Assembly (NCBI GenBank): GCA_012295275.1
Contig: CM022672.1
Span: forward strand, 9,529,904-9,593,903
DNA: 64,000 nt
Source of the DNA: Chrysomallon squamiferum
Lineage: Eukaryota; Mollusca; Gastropoda; Neomphalida; Peltospiridae
Direction of reading: 5' to 3'
Shown here piece after piece: positions 53,264-64,000 of this stretch. The notes below the pieces were generated by a model that was not told where the DNA came from, did not search any database, and saw only the letters and a list, made by a program, of their open reading frames with translations. Within the stretch, counting starts at the first letter, position 1. The number at the start of each line of letters is the position of its first letter. A program made the translations under genes and the position numbers.

Positions 53264-53651
53264 TAAAAATTATAAAAATAAAATAATGCTTTAATAAAAA
53301 TAAAAATAAAATAATATATATTATAATGGATAACCATTGTTTAGTTCAGCTGTACTTCGTTTGCAATAAATAGATATTGTTATTTCAGTTGCAGATACGA
53401 TATCATAAAATATAATATCAGTATCAATAATAATAATAATAATAATAAAACGTATTGTATTTTATTCATTTCATCTTTTCATTTCGCATCGTTTCATTTT
53501 ATTTATTTATTTATTCATTTATTTATTATTTATTAAACATTTAGTATTTCAGAATAAAGAAACACGTCATTAAAAATAATTCGTAAGACTAATTTTGTTT
53601 AAACCATTTAGAAAAATTAATTGCTAGAATTTGATTTTTACAAATAATAAA

Positions 53652-53684
<33 letters not shown>

Positions 53685-54353
53685 GTAATAAGAATGATGA
53701 TAATAATATCATCATCATTATTATCATCATCATCATAATCATCATTATTATTATTATTAATTTTTGTTTATTTTATTAATCATTTCTCTTTATATAGACA
53801 ACTCCAACAATATTATCCTATTTTGCTTTTCAACTCATAATAATATAGTTCTTTCTCTTTTCTCTGTTTTCTTTACTTTTTCTTTCTTTCGTTCTTTCTT
53901 TTTTCTTCACACAAAACACACACACCACACACACACACACACACACGTTATTAATGTGGATTTTGTTGGGATTTTTTTAATTTTAAATTCATTTACTGAA
54001 ATATTCCATTTATTATTATTTTTGTTTGTTTGGTTGTTATTTAATTAACGATTTGAATTACATATTCTAACAGATAATATGGAATATTTAAAAATATGTT
54101 TAGAATACGTTTCAGCCAAAATAAAACTATTAAAAGTACATGTACATGTATTACCTAGTGTAACAATGTTGAAATAAATAAGTAATACTAAGATGTTTAA
54201 CCATTTTTAATTGTTTAAAAACAGAAATAGTCTGAGATTAACATTCCACGAGTGTATAGCATAGGTGTTACAAATAAATACAACACAGAGCATAGGTGTT
54301 ATAACCACGTTATTAAGGAGTAGCAAGCATGAGACTTATACTACCCGTTTGAA

Positions 54354-54382
54354 GTCACGTGACCTGTGTTTGCGCACGCGCT
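54354..54382 (+). promoter_or_regulatory. CLEAR/E-box palindrome plus NRF1-type site
   Basis: GTCACGTGAC (54354-54363) is a perfect match to the TFEB/TFE3 CLEAR element of lysosomal gene promoters and also a strong general E-box. Eight bases later TGCGCACGCGCT (54371-54382) matches the NRF1 site except for its last base. Both lie within 75 bases of the proposed start codon at 54426, the usual position for such promoter sites. Motif evidence only. Confidence 0.6.
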
Positions 54383-54425
54383 TGTCAATGGAAGTAATAT
54401 CTTTACGGAAAGATGGAGTGAATGA

Positions 54426-55374
54426 ATGGTGCTTGGACAAGAAATGGATTTAATCCGGGGGTTTCCCCTAAAATTGTTTTATTTCCTTATTAATTTGACA
54501 AGATTAAGCTCCGCTGTTCTTCCTGATGGTGAGTATCTGATATTGGATTATCTGGAGCGAGGTTGTTAGTTCAAGGAAGTGTCCGTTTTTAAGAGTATAG
54601 TAGAAGTACTATTATGTTCCGCTTCGCTGCTAAGCATTGTGTACTGATATAGTTACTTTGTTTAGTAGATTATCATCTTACCTCTTGTAATAAAATAGTT
54701 CTGCTCAACTGCATTTGTAAAAAAGAAATTATAATAATAAAAGTAATATTAATGAAAGCCAAAATTAAAAAAACTGTTCTGGTATAGCATTGCAAAAATT
54801 GATCCATTCTGACATAATTAGAGAAAGAACGTGACTTGTAAAAACAGTGAAAACAAATTGATTATAATGTTAATTGTTATAGATTTTTTACATTATCATT
54901 ACTTTTTTAGTTTTATATTTATTATTATATATTTCAAGATCTGATGATGATGATAGCAACAACAAATTCATTAAACTGATTTAATTTATTTATTTGTTAC
55001 ATTTATTTATACATTATCCCTCAAGTTTTATTTTATTATTATTATTATTAGTTTATTAATTAATTGATTAATTCCTTAATTTGTTTATTGAATTTAAAAA
55101 TTGTAATCATCATCATCATTATCATCCATTATTTTGGTATTTTCCATTGTTGATGTACTAATTGAGATGTTTCCTCCTTTATAACTATCTGTTATTTGAT
55201 TATTACTCTCTTTATTCTGTCATATATAGACACACATAATATTTATGTATATATACATATATATGCAACACAAATGCATACAAAAATGTATACTTGACAT
55301 ACAAAATACATACATGACACACACATATATATATATATAAATATATATATACACACAAAACAATTATATATTAA

Positions 55375-55417
<43 letters not shown>

Positions 55418-55504
55418 ATATACATACACACAGTTTACACGTGCACAGACATACACACATTTACGTACACATATGCACTTACATGCATATGAATACATGT
55501 ACTT

Positions 55505-55570
<66 letters not shown>

Positions 55571-57894
55571 TTGTTGTTTCAGAAAGTTAGCAGACATTTT
55601 ATCTATTTGTACTTATAATTCCATGTGAACTCCTTGTGTTATTTTTGAGGGAGTAACATTAATTCTTTCTGGTAGATGAAATAAATAATTTGCCAATCCC
55701 TTGTTTTCAAGAAATAAAATACTCATAAAATGTCATAATCATAATATATATATATATATATATAAAAAAAAAAAAAAAAAAAAAAATACCTCTAAAATTT
55801 ACTTAAGTCTTCTAAAAAGTGAAAAAGTGAAACAGAGAATTTGTTTTGTTATTGAATTTTGAACAAGTTAACTGTTAACAGAGAGATGTGTAGTTTATGA
55901 GTTAAATTAACTAAATTAACAGTTTTATAGATACATATTAAATGTTAGCATTGTTTTAATCTGCATCTATAAGATATTATACTATTTAGAATAACTTATG
56001 TCTTCATTTTTCATTTTCTTCACACACATTTATTTCTTATAATTTACTTTAATTATTTTATTTTGTTCTTTAATTATCAAGCTGTATATTTATTTATTTA
56101 TTTATTTATCTATCTATTATTTGTTACTGTTGTTATTATTATTATTATTATTATTAACAATTTCATGTAATCATTCATAAATCCAATGTTATTTGTAATC
56201 AAAAGCCTAAGCAATTAACATGTTATATATATTGTATATATTATATACACACACACACCAAACATAATTAAAGGAAGAAAAGAAAATGCATTAATTTCCC
56301 AATTTTACATTTTATGTATCATTTTTATTATTATTATTTTCTTTTTTTTTTCTCCTTTTTTTTTTAACCCTTGACCTTATTAGATTATAAATGAATAATA
56401 ATTATTTTTTTGATATCTGATATTAATCTTTGGCCTACTTTGTTACCTTTGAATGTATGTTCATATAACGATTAATTAAGATATAGACATAATCAAGTTA
56501 ATTCAGCAATATTGTTTTTCAGTCATATGATACATTTGTATAGTAATTTTAAAACTAGGATTGGAAAAGATTTTTTTAATTTTATTATTTATATTATTTT
56601 TTATTTATTTATTTTCATTTTTATTTTTTATTTTTTGCTCTAATTAATTAGGTGTTTATTTGCCTCATTTTTCCTCTGCATGTTTACTATTCTTTCATTT
56701 TTTTCATTTTTGTATTTATTTATTTATTTAAAAAAATTTAATTAATTAATTATATATTACACATACTTCATTTACATATCTTTATTATTCTGTATTGATA
56801 TCATTTTAAAATATAGTGTGAAAAAAAAAATATATATCCATTTTCCATTTGAGAATAATTACTATCACTGATATAAGCCACATGCCAACGATCCATATCA
56901 ATCTATGTTTATATATACCCATGCATGTCAGTGTGTGGACAAGCTTTTATTTATAAAACAAAGCAATGGAAAACACTTTGGCTGTTTAATATTTACAACT
57001 ATATTAAACACACACACTGAAGTTATCATCACCTACCATTGAATATGGTATAAGCTACTAGCCCAGTAGCTGAAAAATTAATGTTATGTTTACACATTAT
57101 CTACACATAACTGTAACACCTGTCACTGATAGATGGATAGACAGACAGACAGACACACACACACACACACATACCTGTGTTTATATGGTTTGGTCTACTA
57201 AGCTATTCTTTAATCCACTGACTTTAACATTTTTTTCCAGCTATTCATCAGTCTACCCATCTAGCATTCCATCCATCCCAAAGTCTGTTAGTCATGAGTT
57301 CAGACATAATTATACAGGAATGGCTATAACACATTTACAATATATTTAGAAGTATTTAGGAAAGAATAACAAACCGTATGATGGTAATAATTATAATTTT
57401 GAGAGAGAGTTTAATACACACAGAGAGAGAAAATATACTGTTAGAGCATTTATTAGTTGTTATTGCCCCATCTAGCTTTTGCTCCTTTGGTATATTTTTG
57501 TTATTATTACATTTATTAATACTAATACTACTATTACAGTTATTACCACTACCATCACTGCTATTTTACTACTACACAATACTTAATATTTATGTTATTA
57601 GTATTATTACTACTACTACTACTATTACATTACTACTATTATGCTTTATTATTACTAGCACTAATACTACTACTACACTACTGCTACTACTACTGTTGTT
57701 GTTGTTGTTGTTGTTGTTGTTATTATTGTTATTATTATTATTAGTATTATTAAAATTATTATTATTTATTATTCATAGGCACAGGCTCTCAGTATCCTGG
57801 CCAGAAAAGTGGATATGATGTCTTTCATCATTATGAAGAAATAGTGCCTGAGATTCTTCATAAAAATAAAAAGATAAATGGAACTATGTACAAG
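54426..57894 (+). CDS. 5' end of a probable secreted/lumenal protein (partial)
   Basis: Two coding exons join in phase: 54426-54528 (donor GTGAGT) and 57779-57894 (acceptor TTCATAG, donor GTGAGA). They give 73 residues, and the gene continues beyond, in phase 0. The start MVLGQEMDLIRGFPLKLFYF leads into a hydrophobic stretch and LSSAVLPDG, which looks like a signal peptide cleaved near Ser-Ser-Ala. An in-frame Met7 is an alternative start. Exon 2 encodes GYDVFHHYEEIVPEILHKNK. The HYEEIVPEIL stretch resembles the beginning of ADAM/ADAMTS metalloprotease propeptides, but this is too short to assign. I found no further exon before 64000. The promoter sites immediately upstream support a real 5' end. 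The signal peptide is fairly convincing; the family is unknown. Confidence 0.55.
55507..55563. repeat. (AC)n microsatellite
   Basis: Pure AC tract of about 28 units inside intron 1 of the partial secreted-protein gene. It is preceded by TA/CATA simple sequence from about 55230. Confidence 0.96.
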
Positions 57895-59446
57895 GTGAGA
57901 TGAATAATATTAAATATCTAACTTTCTAAATGTTCTCTTACACACATAAACCTTTTGAATATGTGACCACAATAGCTGTCAAGTGTTTTACTTTCTTTTT
58001 TTCCCCCTATGCTACAGTGACTGTTTTAGAGGTACTTGTAGAGGTCATAGTCCTAAGTTATAACATAATCTCTAGTGTATTGTAATCACATTGTTATTGG
58101 TTCATTTCAGTGTCTGGATACAATTTATTCTACTAAATATCTGTCTTTAGATAATTATACCCATAGATATATGTCAGAAATAAATGTAAGCAACGGTTTT
58201 CTTTTCTGTACATAACTCCAGCATAGATTTCTACGAATTTTGAAGATTTTTTTTTGTTGTTGTTGTTTCTCAAATTGGATTCATTTTGCTGTTAATAAAT
58301 ATATGGATTATCATTCCAAACATATAATTAAGGATTCAGATTATACAAAAGCTAAAATTAGCTTTGTCCAGAGCACGTACTCAGTCTCACATGTGATGAG
58401 ATTAATTTATAATAGTCATTGAATAGTTCATCTAAGGTATCATATTACACCTGAGTGAATTCTTATAGACAGTGATATCTTTGCATTAAGATTTCAGACT
58501 GATTAGAAATAATGCTATTTTATGTATTGCAAAGATTTCACTGTTTCTTCATTCTCAGAAATCCAAGAAACAATTTCTAACAATGTTTTTATTGTTTAAA
58601 AAAAAAAAAAAAAGAAGATATTATTGTACTTTGTTTTATAAAGTATTACAGTTCTTAATTAATCACAATGACCAGGAAGATTACTATGTTATGTATATAA
58701 CAAAGTTCTTGTTCTTATTGCGGGAGAAAAATGCAAGACACGATGTACTTTGTGTAACAATGTTCTAAATATACTAGCACTAAGAAATCTGAGAAGAGAG
58801 ATATTAGCTAAGATGGGTTCAACCTTTAGAACACAAAGCTCATATCTGTTGTTGTTTTCTGTATGTACGTATATAGGCAAATAGGTATGTTTATATGTGT
58901 GTGCTTGTCACTCTGTCTGTTTGTCTGTATATATGTTTAAAAGTAAATAAATAAATAAAGTATTGATGTATATGTAGAGTAAGCAGTATTTATACTTCAT
59001 GGAAATGATCAGACAGAAAAACAATGCTGTGCACTGAGGCAACTCTAAAAAGTTCACTGGTGCTGTAATTTAACATTTCCTGTCACTGAAATCATTCTGC
59101 ATCAGCCTGGTGCCTGGTACATACATGTGATATTAGCTGTGTCCATGAGGGCTCAGTTATTACATCATCAGCAGTTTAACAGACTGGTTCCCAATCATTA
59201 CACTGCCATTTCAGCCTATTTAAAATTAAATTCTTAATGTGGTTTTCCTGTCTCCCACTGAACTTTCTTGTTTTGTCAGATGTTTTGACTGTGACAGATG
59301 TGATGTCAGACGAATTGCAGTTTATAGTGTGTGTGTGTGTGTGTGTGTCAGCAACAGAGAAACAGACAGGCAGACAATTTAGATGAGAACATCATAAAGT
59401 ATGAACAGTCTCAATAGACTAAAGGCAGTATGCATAATTTACATTG

Positions 59447-59450
<4 letters not shown>

Positions 59451-59488
<38 letters not shown>
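59451..59488. repeat. (AT)n microsatellite
   Basis: Pure AT tract of 19 units. Confidence 0.96.
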
Positions 59489-59491
<3 letters not shown>

Positions 59492-60150
59492 TCATTTAAT
59501 TGTATTGTTAGATTGTATATTTCATTGTTTCATTATTTTGAGAGAGAGAGAGAGAGAGAGATTTATTTGAAGAAAAGAAAGAAAATGGAAGATCATGCTA
59601 TCTTCCTTATGAATGAGTTAAGAAACAGCCACTTAGCAGTGTTAATTAGTCACAAGGAATCTTTCACAAATTGTATGTACTTCACCTCAAACAGGAAAAC
59701 ACTTAGTTACAACAGCCTTCAGTTTACCAGAGATCAACAACCTACATTTTGTTCTCCATAACTTTCTCCACAATGCATCGTCCATTGTTTAATCACAGGC
59801 AGTGTTAGGTATGTCCTTAATGTAGATGTAATTAGCAGGTGTCTGTCTTGTTAAATAGTTACAAGAATTAACTAGATAAATGTGTTTATAATAATATTAC
59901 ATGCTTTGATTCATTTGAGAGGTGACTGTTGATTTAATTTTCTTAGTTATAACATTAAGATAAAATGAGATAAGATGTTGACAGAATGAAGCAGCTTCAC
60001 TTATTTAACAGACCAAATTTTGTATTGTGATATATTAGGTTCTGTTTTGTTTGATTTCGGCTTTAGTCAATATAAATCTGAATATTCCTCTTTTTTCATA
60101 TCTATATGAAAATATTTGGTATTTCTTGCACTAAAGAAATGTTGCTGAGG

Positions 60151-60185
<35 letters not shown>

Positions 60186-62547
60186 TTTTTTTTAAATTGT
60201 TTAAAACATTCTATTTTATATTTTTAGAATTTATTCTTTCTTTATTGTTATATTATTATTTTTTATTTTTTTATTTTATCATAAAACAAAATAATATTTT
60301 AATATATATTTGTTTTACATTCCCAGTCTGTGACTTCAACTCATCAGGTTTAATTCATGAAGTTTCTGTTCTAAGGTGTAACATGTGGTTTTTGTTAGTG
60401 TCTAACAGAACAATGCCTCTGTACATACACAAGTTGTTTCAGTGTGAAATAAGTGTAAAAATTTTGTTGTTCTTTCAGTCTTAAACTTTTTTTTGTGAGA
60501 AGCCGTTTTTCTTGAATCAGTGTCAGAGCTTGAATTCATTTTCTTTAAATATTTATTGTTAATGACATGTTGGTTATGATTTTATTTTCTGTAATAAATT
60601 TAAAAGTTTGTCATAGATATTTAAAATGACCCTAAAAGTTAATTTCTCCTGAAGCAAAAAGAAAGAAACAGAAGAAAAATAAATAAATAATAAATTCTGA
60701 TAAAAATTATAGTAATCATGATTTGTTTTTTGATTTACATAAAATATCAGTTCATGTAATATAAATTGATTAATTTTCATTATATAGTTAAATCTATTTC
60801 AAACTAGTGCTAGATTATAGAAAATTGGTTATTGTTGATGGTTCCATGTTGTATCAATTCAGTTTCTTTCTTTTTTTAATTAATATTTGTAATTGCAATG
60901 ATTTTACTGTTACTTTTTTAAAGCTTAGACAAGTTAGTGACATGCTATTTTGAACTGATGATAAACAGTTGGAATATAAATACTTTTTGTTATTGGTTTC
61001 AGACTGTGTTGTACAAGTATAGCAAAATATTTTGACTAATAATAAATAATGCATTATATTTTTCTCTTGTTGCTACTGGTTCCAAAACATGCAAAATCTG
61101 TAAGCTGATTCAGTTCCATTGTGCTTTGTTCATTCATCAGCTACAATAGTGGTATTCTAAAGCATTTTTAAAATGTGATTTACCATAGAATATTCTTTCT
61201 TACTGTTGCAGTTTCCATAATATATTCATGATGCTATTTATACTCTGAACCTGCCAGTTGAATATCTGTTAATTCTTTCATTCATTGGCAATCTTCACAC
61301 TTCTTATTTCCACATTTAGGCTAAATTTTTTGTGTAGTGCTATGAGGAACTCAAGAAAGTCAACAAGAGGACTTTTTTTCCCCCCTTTCTGAGTGGAGTG
61401 TTAATTCTTCGTCACACTCATAAATTTTGATTTATGTAATTGTTAAATGGTTGCCATTTTCTGTATTAATAGCTTCATTGGGAAACTGATACTGTTTTTG
61501 CAGGAAAGAATAAAAATAAAACTTTCAGTGTCACATATGCTAATCTGTTTATTATTATTATTATTTGTTTTTTTTCTTAGTATTTATGTATGTTTTTTTT
61601 TTTTCTTCTTCTTTAAAAGAAAAATAAAGTTAACTTATATGTTTCCAAACAGGTGTTTCCAAGAAGAAAAAAATACAGAGGTGATAAAGAATAAATGTTA
61701 AAATAAACACATTCTGCAATGACTTCTTTACCAGCTTAGTCAACATATTTTAATCTGTTGTTATTGTCATTCAGTGGTTAAAGACTGTATAGATTCTGAG
61801 AAAATAAATCCATTAATAATGGGCTATTCGTTTTTGATTAGCAAAAAGAAGTCTCTAACACATACCTTCCCATAAAATTTACATGATGGCCTGTTCTTTT
61901 TCAAATGACAACAGACTTTTTATATACAATTTTCTCATGAAAAGTTGAATTTAAGAAATAAAGACTGAGAAAGTAGTCTAGCATAAATGTAGCCCTTGAC
62001 AAAGTATTAAGAGAATATGTAATGTTTTACTTTATTTTTATAGAGAAAAACACTTACGTATGTTGTTTTGAATGTAAATTAGGTGTATATGTGTATATGT
62101 GTATATATATACACACACACACAAGGGTACATATATATTATGTGTATGTGTATTTGAGTTTTGATGCATATTGGTTGAACCTCTCTCTCTCTCTCTCTCT
62201 ATCACATTTTATCCAGAATGTTTGTGCCATCTGTGATGATTATAAAATTCAGACTGGCTGCTGAAATACAAGTGTGAATGTACATGTCCTTCACCAGAGT
62301 TATAAAACAAGCAGTAAACAGGAAGATGACAAATAACAGTATGAGACTCATGAATGAACAGTTGTTATTTTTTATATGTTTTCAAATTAAATTATCATTC
62401 TTCTTCCCTTTAACCCATGGGAAAGTGCTGAAGCATATATATATATCATATTTCAGGTTTAACAGTTGCCAAACAGTTATTTATAGGTTTGCTGTAGCTG
62501 TACCAAAAAAATGTATTAATTTTTTTTCAGGGAGAAAACAAGTGAGC

Positions 62548-62551
<4 letters not shown>

Positions 62552-62605
<54 letters not shown>
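62552..62605. repeat. (GA)n microsatellite
   Basis: Pure GA tract of about 27 units shortly after an acceptor-like TTTTTTCAGG. Confidence 0.96.
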
Positions 62606-62609
<4 letters not shown>

Positions 62610-62774
62610 AGAATGGATAAAAGTGAAAGTGCCTCTCATTGTGCCACAAGCAACATACAAGTCTAAAAATCAATGACTTAATCATCGTATCACAACATAT
62701 CTATGAGTCTGTAAATGAAGCTTTTAGCCATTTTGACCCTGTTCTCCTATCAATCTTAAAGCCAGTGTATTAAC

Positions 62775-63190
62775 CACAGTGCCACAGTGGCATCTATCAG
62801 TCTGAAATCAAATGACTTAACCACAGTGGCATCTATCAGTCTGAAATCAAATGACTTAACCACAGTGCCACAGTGGCATCTATCAGTCTGAAATCAAATG
62901 ACTTAACCACAGTGCCACAGTGGCATCTTTCAGTCTGAAATCAAATGACTTAACCACAGGGCCACAGTGGCATCTATCAGTCTGAAATCAAATGTCTTAA
63001 CCACAGTGCCACAGTGGCATCTATCAGTCTGAAATCAAATGACTTAACCACAGTGCCACAGTGGCATCTTTCAGTCTGAAATCAAATGACTTAACCACAG
63101 GGCCACAGTGGCATCTATCAGTCTGAAATCGAACGACTTAACCAAAGTGCCACACTGGCATTTTTCAGAGTAAAAGCCGACCTCTTGACC
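62775..63190 (-). repeat. 47-bp tandem array with 141-bp higher-order period, tRNA-like
   Basis: Eight clear units of 47 bp (starts 62775, then a 39-bp shortened unit at 62822, then 62861, 62908, 62955, 63002, 63049, 63096) and one or two degraded units to about 63190. Variant bases repeat every three units (GTGCC/TAT, GTGCC/TTT, GGGCC/TAT), so units 62861-63001 and 63002-63142 are a 141-bp higher-order duplication. On the minus strand each unit reads GGCACTGTGGTTAAGTCATT followed by TGATTTCAGA, close to the D-arm/A-box and anticodon arm of leucine/serine tRNAs. The last degraded unit has GTGGCGCAGGGGTCAAGAGG, an even better A-box. No B-box or complete cloverleaf is present. Confidence 0.85.
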
Positions 63191-63893
63191 CCTGCGCCAC
63201 AAAGACTGGTTTTTTATTGATTTTGGCTTACAAGTTACAAAGTGATCTGATGCTATGTTTGTATGGACAAATGGATGACGCAAGAAGTTCCAATGTTTGC
63301 ATCAGTTAAAAAAGCCAGACTTCGTCATTGCACATGATTTGTATTTTCAACTTGAAATATCGTCTTTTAAAAAGACGGGAAGACATTGCATCCTGATGTT
63401 ACACTATGACTGACATTTGTGTGATAAAATGAATATAGAAACATCTCAGTGTTTTTTTATACATGTGATTATGCAGTCTATTAACATGGGACAAATTTAC
63501 TGAAAGAGATCTCGTATTTGAGATATAATTTATACACACATCAATGTGGTATATTCACACACATGCTCACACAAACATACACAAACATACACATACAAAA
63601 TACAAAGACACTTGAGCAACACATAACCAATCCTTTGCTAGAATGCATTAACAAAGTACTTGAAGTAATCCAAATTAGTAAGTGTTTTTCTCTTATCATC
63701 CTTACTGCTAGGACTTGGTAAACAGATCTGACAGGAATCATATGACTTTACATTAACTTAAGCCAGTTCATTAGGAACACTGTACAAAACTAATTAGGAA
63801 ACTTTAGTTTTAGCAAAATAATTATCTTTGAATATACTCGTAGTATCTTACTGACTGACCTTGTCATTTTTGTTATCTGATTATTCAGTATTG

Positions 63894-63895
<2 letters not shown>

Positions 63896-63942
<47 letters not shown>
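63896..63942. repeat. (AAT)n microsatellite
   Basis: About fifteen AAT units near the window end. Confidence 0.96.
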
Positions 63943-63945
<3 letters not shown>

Positions 63946-64000
63946 CAATATAATGTTAAAAATAAGGTACATAAGAGAAGCTATGTTTGTATTTACAACA

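Larger units (their letters stand above)
51947..54425. other. Intergenic region between divergent genes
   Basis: It holds the 5' ends of the zinc-finger gene (left, minus) and the secreted-protein gene (right, plus). Contents: a second copy of the short dispersed repeat (52087-52124), an AT run (52128-52176), and a CpG-richer stretch at about 52850-52960 that could be the zinc-finger promoter. CAG/CAA triplets lie at 52985-53040, a poly-A/AAT block at 53205-53265, AAT/ATC repeats at 53650-53760, and a CA run near 53920-53945. Confidence 0.6.
57895..64000. other. Probable intron sequence to the window end
   Basis: If the secreted-protein model is right, this is its second intron onward. No exon with both splice sites and a recognisable peptide was found. 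It includes an AT run (59451-59488), an ATT run near 60155-60184, a CT run (62180-62200), a GA run (62552-62605), the 47-bp array (62775-63190) and an AAT run (63896-63942). Confidence 0.55.

Noticed and set aside
59513-59761. Possible exon of the secreted-protein gene
   Set aside because: The open frame starts in an AT repeat and a GA run, has no good acceptor at a matching phase and no recognisable domain.
62775-63142. Possible CRISPR-like array
   Set aside because: Units are directly adjacent 47-bp tandem repeats without unique spacers, in a eukaryotic genome.
63071-63283. Minus-strand open frame of 70 residues
   Set aside because: It mostly crosses the 47-bp tandem array and its degraded edge; the frame is incidental.

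Overview
This is AT-rich eukaryotic nuclear DNA from an intron-bearing animal genome. It is densely seeded with microsatellites (ATT, AT, CT/GA, GTT, poly-T). The proteins point to a lophotrochozoan, most likely a gastropod mollusc. The main clue is a small membrane protein with a TSAKDYRPSAQSIGYVG core, of a kind I associate with mollusc genomes; this is an inference, since no search was run.

Five protein genes can be supported, and the first four by continuous splice-phase bookkeeping. (1) 8.9-16.4 kb, minus: PSMD4/Rpn10, the ubiquitin receptor of the 26S proteasome, 11 coding exons. (2) 20.1-30.6 kb, plus: a sialin-like SLC17 transporter, 10 coding exons. (3) 41.3-46.8 kb, minus: a family X DNA polymerase of the Pol mu/TdT type, 9 coding exons. 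(4) 47.9-51.9 kb, minus: a five-finger C2H2 zinc-finger protein, 4 coding exons. (5) 54.4-57.9 kb, plus: the first two coding exons of a probable secreted protein that leaves the window. A further single exon at 39.3-39.8 kb (plus) encodes the small membrane protein. Its apparent start is probably intron read-through.

The rest is intergenic or intronic repeat sequence. The intervals 1-8.9 kb, 16.4-20.1 kb, 30.6-39.2 kb and 57.9-64 kb hold no gene I can support. The genes do not form a pathway; this is an ordinary animal gene neighbourhood.

Most worth a second look: (a) single-base insertions break two otherwise intact conserved genes, PSMD4 exon 2 and the zinc-finger exon 3. They are either assembly indels or real lesions. 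(b) Local duplications repeatedly copy 3' splice sites: a six-copy ~92-bp array at PSMD4 exon 8, a three-copy 26-bp array at polymerase exon 6, a partial copy of polymerase exon 7, and a stray copy of the sialin exon 3 acceptor and exon start placed upstream of that gene. (c) A 47-bp higher-order tandem array looks like a tRNA A-box/anticodon-arm segment. I found no CRISPR array, operon, rRNA or complete tRNA, and nothing that is clearly a new biological system.
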